The notes below the pieces were generated by a model that saw only the letters and a list, made by a program, of their open reading frames with translations, was not told where the DNA came from and did not search any database. Positions 62,361-64,000 of a DNA stretch of 64,000 bases are shown piece after piece. Location: assembly GCA_958496175.1 (NCBI GenBank), contig OY292275.1, positions 10,044,001-10,108,000 of the forward strand, given 5' to 3'. Position 1 is the first letter of the stretch. Every line of letters starts with the position of its first letter. The DNA is from Sisyra terminalis. Lineage: Eukaryota > Arthropoda > Insecta > Neuroptera > Sisyridae. The position numbers and the translations under genes were made by a program.

Positions 62361-63735
62361 TCAAATTGCTACTCTCTGAAATAACCCAAAATTCCCAACT
62401 CTAACAATCTTCAAGATTTCGATGTTAATAGTAAATTATTGCGGTAACAAGATTCTTTTTTGGTGTTTTTAAGACCAGGACAATGATTTGGATATTTACA
62501 AATTAAAGTTTGTATTTAATAATAAACTTTTAGATCAAAAGAAGCTAAAAGTGCATTCTGCGTGAAAAACTTCATATAAAAGGGATATCTTTTTTTATTT
62601 TTCTCCTCTTGTAGATATATTTGGGAGAAACACTTGGTACTAGGTGGACACCAAATTTCATTTGAAACAATCAAACCGTTCTTGTTTTAAAGAGAGGGAT
62701 AAAATTTTTAAAATATTAAATCTATAATAAAGACTTTTAAAAACGAATAAGTATCTATATTTAACCAAAAATTAAATCCTGTATTAAAATGCATATAGAT
62801 TTTCCCATAAGTTTTTTCCTTTTTCTAATATAAAATGAATTCACAATATTCACTGTTATTTATAAGTAATGATATTTATTTTGTTATATAAGAACCCTTT
62901 TGCTTTATTACCATCTTTTATCTCTCAGAAGCCTCATTATATCTCTTTCCAAAATTTTTGAGTTTTGTATCAATATTATTCTTGGACCAATTCGCGTTCT
63001 TAAGGAGCATAGCAATTTATCAAATTTTATAGCATCTTCTGATAAAATGATATTTTTGCGTCTCTCTGAGTAAACAAATATGCACTAATACAGGAGATAG
63101 ACTAATTTCAAACACAATATAAATAAGATGAAGCTAGAAAAATTTCTCGGTAAATAACATTAACTGATATAGTGAAAATAGAGTCTTTATTGTTTCAATG
63201 TTCAATTTTCATCGGTAAAATGAATTTCATCCAAAAGCCTATGATGCTGGGTCCAAATTTCATTCAAAATTGAAACAATCCTATAAGTCTTACGAATTTA
63301 TTATTTGCATAAAATAAATACATTTCTGAATCATTCAGGAAAAAATCATCACCCCTGTTGCCAATAAAGATTTTCCTGTAATTTTTCATTCGAAAAATGA
63401 ATACCTGACTGGTTCCTTTTAAAACTATCTATACCCTTTAGCGCCATTTTTGTAAACTAAGAGTGGTACTTATAGGAAAAGTCAATAATTTCTAAAGATA
63501 AGACGATTCTCAAAAATAATCGTATTTGGGGAGGGGGGGGAATCCAATTATGCATTCGTCCTACTCTGAATGATTTTGGAGCACAATTTTTATATGCAGG
63601 AAACAATTTTGCATTGTTTATCGTTTGGTTGTACCTTTAATTGAAATTTGAACTCAGTATTGTAGATTATTTTGATTTTTTTAAATAAGAAGGCAGTTCA
63701 GGTTGTTTAAGATCGGTTTTTTACTTAATATTTTT
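62361..63735. other. AT-rich non-coding stretch
   Basis: Nothing recognised except a run of G interrupted by one A (63528-63540), unusual in this composition. Confidence 0.45.
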
Positions 63736-63737
63736 AT

Positions 63738-63788
63738 TATTCAATTAGCTACGTTTCGTTACGTACCGTAACTTCATCAGGCTTCTAT
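63738..63788 (-). ncRNA. Hammerhead-like motif, family 5
   Basis: On the minus strand: CTGATGA (63780-63774), extra A, helix II GTTACG/CGTAAC with loop GTA, GAAA (63757-63754), palindromic helix III ACGT (63754-63751), site base A (63750). Helix I pairs AGC before the core with GCT after the site. The AT-rich sequence to the right, up to the window end, resembles that beside the 46.6-kb motif in composition, but an inverted arm would lie outside the window. Confidence 0.5.
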
Positions 63789-64000
63789 AAAAATTAAAAT
63801 AATTACAAAATATGTTAATCATACATAAATTTCAAAACTATAATAATAAAATATTTGCAATAAAAAATAATAACTAACTCAAAATTTCAAAATATGACAA
63901 ATATTTTAAGAGATATTGTTATAAATAGTTAAATATATAATAATAAAATTAATTAATAAAATACCTTGATTCACAAAAATAAAATATTTTCAATTAAAAT

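Overview
This is an AT-rich, intron- and repeat-dominated stretch of an animal nuclear genome, most probably an insect. The evidence is a nuclear copy of mitochondrial cox1 that reads correctly only with the invertebrate mitochondrial code, a mariner relic of insect type, Jockey-like LINE tails, pogo, hAT and piggyBac-type elements, and Helitrons with the arthropod-type 5' start. No long intact gene is present. Most short open frames lie in repeats or are chance openings in AT-rich DNA.

Host gene evidence is limited to two candidate exons. The first is a minus-strand exon at 41033-41199, with a good acceptor (TTTTCAG), a good donor (GTAAGC) and a 55-codon open frame rich in Ser, Pro and Asn. 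The second is a plus-strand first exon at 46247-46298 encoding a signal-peptide-like start (MKISPVVLLLFVALQLY), cut by a GTAAGC donor and preceded by a TATA box and a 44-nt leader. Their partner exons were not found, so long introns or exons outside the window are likely. Several less AT-rich, repeat-free blocks (about 5.15-5.87, 14.0-15.4, 25.6-27.1, 32.9-33.8, 40.4-41.0, 44.5-46.2, 54.1-54.6 and 60.7-62.4 kb) may be regulatory DNA, but the sequence alone cannot show this.

Layout. 0-5 kb: one arm of an inverted-repeat element, a decayed hAT MITE, a minus-strand Helitron carrying a tRNA-like segment. 6.3-9.4 kb: a pogo-like element with a zinc-finger relic, an intact hAT MITE with 8-bp target duplications, a Helitron end, a second hAT MITE family. 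11.8-12.3 kb: deleted mariner. 12.9-14.0 kb: old tandem duplication. 15.7-16.6 kb: two MITEs, one piggyBac-type with TTAA at both ends. 17.3-22.2 kb: a 4.9-kb element with about 160-bp terminal inverted repeats enclosing a 94-bp satellite array. 22.4-22.7 kb: cox1 NUMT. 23.9-25.4 kb: a palindromic element with a 12-bp target duplication, split by a Helitron. 30.0-30.6 kb: another palindromic element. 31.2-32.3 kb: full copy of the element whose arm opens the window. 35.4-36.7 and 49.1-49.4 kb: LINE tails. 39.3-40.1 and 46.6-48.0 kb: related palindromic/tandem repeats. 52.8-53.8 and 55.4-56.9 kb: two large foldback elements. 60.1-60.5 kb: a 191-bp tandem duplication.

The most notable signal is a set of eight hammerhead-ribozyme-like motifs at 24.1, 24.3, 30.2, 30.3, 39.6, 39.9, 46.6 and 63.8 kb. 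They represent five sequence families. All share CTGANGA, a hairpin, then GAAA (one copy AAAA), then a palindromic helix III. The helices differ in sequence between families but keep pairing. All carry one extra base between CTGANGA and helix II compared with the textbook hammerhead, so activity is uncertain. Most of them sit in long inverted repeats, as expected of Penelope-like retroelements and their derivatives.
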